A stretch of DNA of 64,000 bases from G963669295 sp963669295 (GTDB lineage: Bacteria > Bacteroidota > Bacteroidia > Flavobacteriales_D > CALLUQ01): positions 5,270,001-5,334,000 of the forward strand of contig OY769938.1 of NCBI GenBank assembly GCA_963669295.1, in the 5' to 3' direction. Position 1 is the first letter of the stretch; every line of letters begins with the position of its first letter. This document shows, in pieces, positions 63,744 through 64,000 of the stretch. Both the position numbers and the translations under genes were made by a program. The notes below the pieces were generated by a model that was not told where the DNA came from, made no database searches, and saw only the letters and a program-made list of their open reading frames with translations.

Positions 63744-64000
63744 CATTAAAAGTTAAAATTACTGCTTTGCTGTTGGCATGCATTGGGCTGGGATTTCAAC
63801 CACTGCGCTCTCCCACCCCTTATGCCTTTCCGAAACTCATGTGGTTTCCTCCTATGCCAACGGCAGCAGATAATCCGGTAACTGTAGAAGGTGTTGACTT
63901 AGGTCGGCACCTTTTCTACGACCCCATACTGAGCAGCGACAGCACTTTTTCGTGTGCCAACTGCCACAAGCAGCATTATGCGTTTAGTGATGGTCCCGCA
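63740..64000 (+). CDS. Di-heme cytochrome c peroxidase, 3' end outside window
   Basis: The gene runs off the window. The visible 87 residues include a signal peptide, the block VDLGRHLFYDPILSSD and a c-type heme site CANCHKQ, all typical of MauG/CcpA-type di-heme peroxidases. The protein should be periplasmic and reduce hydrogen peroxide or oxidise a partner protein. Confidence 0.85.
   Translation, partial: MTLKVKITALLLACIGLGFQPLRSPTPYAFPKLMWFPPMPTAADNPVTVEGVDLGRHLFYDPILSSDSTFSCANCHKQHYAFSDGPA

Overview
The window comes from a member of the Bacteroidota, probably aquatic or marine. Several exported proteins end in type IX secretion (T9SS) type A sorting domains, lipoproteins have short lipoboxes, and promoters fit the Bacteroidota -33 TTG / -7 TAnnTTTG pattern rather than -35/-10. 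Coding density is high and base composition looks moderate (judged by eye). I saw no rRNA, tRNA, CRISPR array or intact insertion sequence. The genus cannot be fixed from the sequence.

Layout. (1) 1-2079: two tandem GH113-like glycosidase genes, the first cut by the window edge. (2) 2076-10824, minus strand: a DUF3179 protein, small membrane proteins, a peroxidase-related CxxC protein, a T9SS esterase, then an arsenosugar biosynthesis operon (DUF547, CxxC peroxidase-like, ArsS radical SAM, rhodanese lipoprotein, TIGR04282-type glycosyltransferase, purine nucleoside phosphorylase, ArsM), headed by a stand-alone sorting-domain-like protein. (3) 11107-17017: cell-wall genes (an M23 peptidase fused to an L,D-transpeptidase, and two more L,D-transpeptidases) and a membrane-anchored hydrolase. 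(4) 17119-42731, plus strand: a 25-kb effector island of the extracellular contractile injection system (eCIS) type. It has an AAA+ ATPase broken by a one-base frameshift, three giant DUF4157/eCIS-core proteins (1870, 1805 and about 1950 residues), three smaller HExxH proteins, an LRR protein and several unknowns. Three transcription units in the island share one promoter element. No sheath, tube or baseplate genes are present, so the injection machine must be encoded elsewhere. (5) 42809-47700: uvrB, a small lipoprotein and a secreted T9SS serine protease. (6) 47812-61667, minus strand: a multi-component membrane system made of a tubulin/FtsZ-like GTPase, two membrane vWA proteins, a thrombospondin-3/coiled-coil membrane protein, a vWA-like/TM/Hsp70-ATPase fusion, a small membrane protein and a membrane-anchored trypsin-like protease. 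A DUF2589 operon lies immediately upstream. (7) 61668-62810: a non-coding stretch with a large palindromic element. (8) 62811-64000: a T9SS protein and the start of a di-heme peroxidase gene.

How the parts may work together. In the eCIS island the proteins lack signal peptides, share N-terminal Q-rich leader motifs (IQLMP, VQLK, KCxxC-EE) and carry enzymatic tails (a PD-(D/E)XK-like nuclease motif twice, a kinase-like motif once, HExxH zincin motifs). This fits a set of cargo proteins loaded into an injection particle and fired at other cells. The tubulin/vWA/Hsp70 cluster puts nucleotide-driven ATPase and GTPase modules on the inside of the membrane and vWA, thrombospondin-3 and protease modules on or across it. 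It resembles the FtsZ-like/vWA/OmpA-type membrane-remodelling systems proposed from genome context, but here an Hsp70-fold ATPase is fused to a transmembrane sensor-like region. I regard this cluster and the shared promoter/leader code of the eCIS island as the most novel content.
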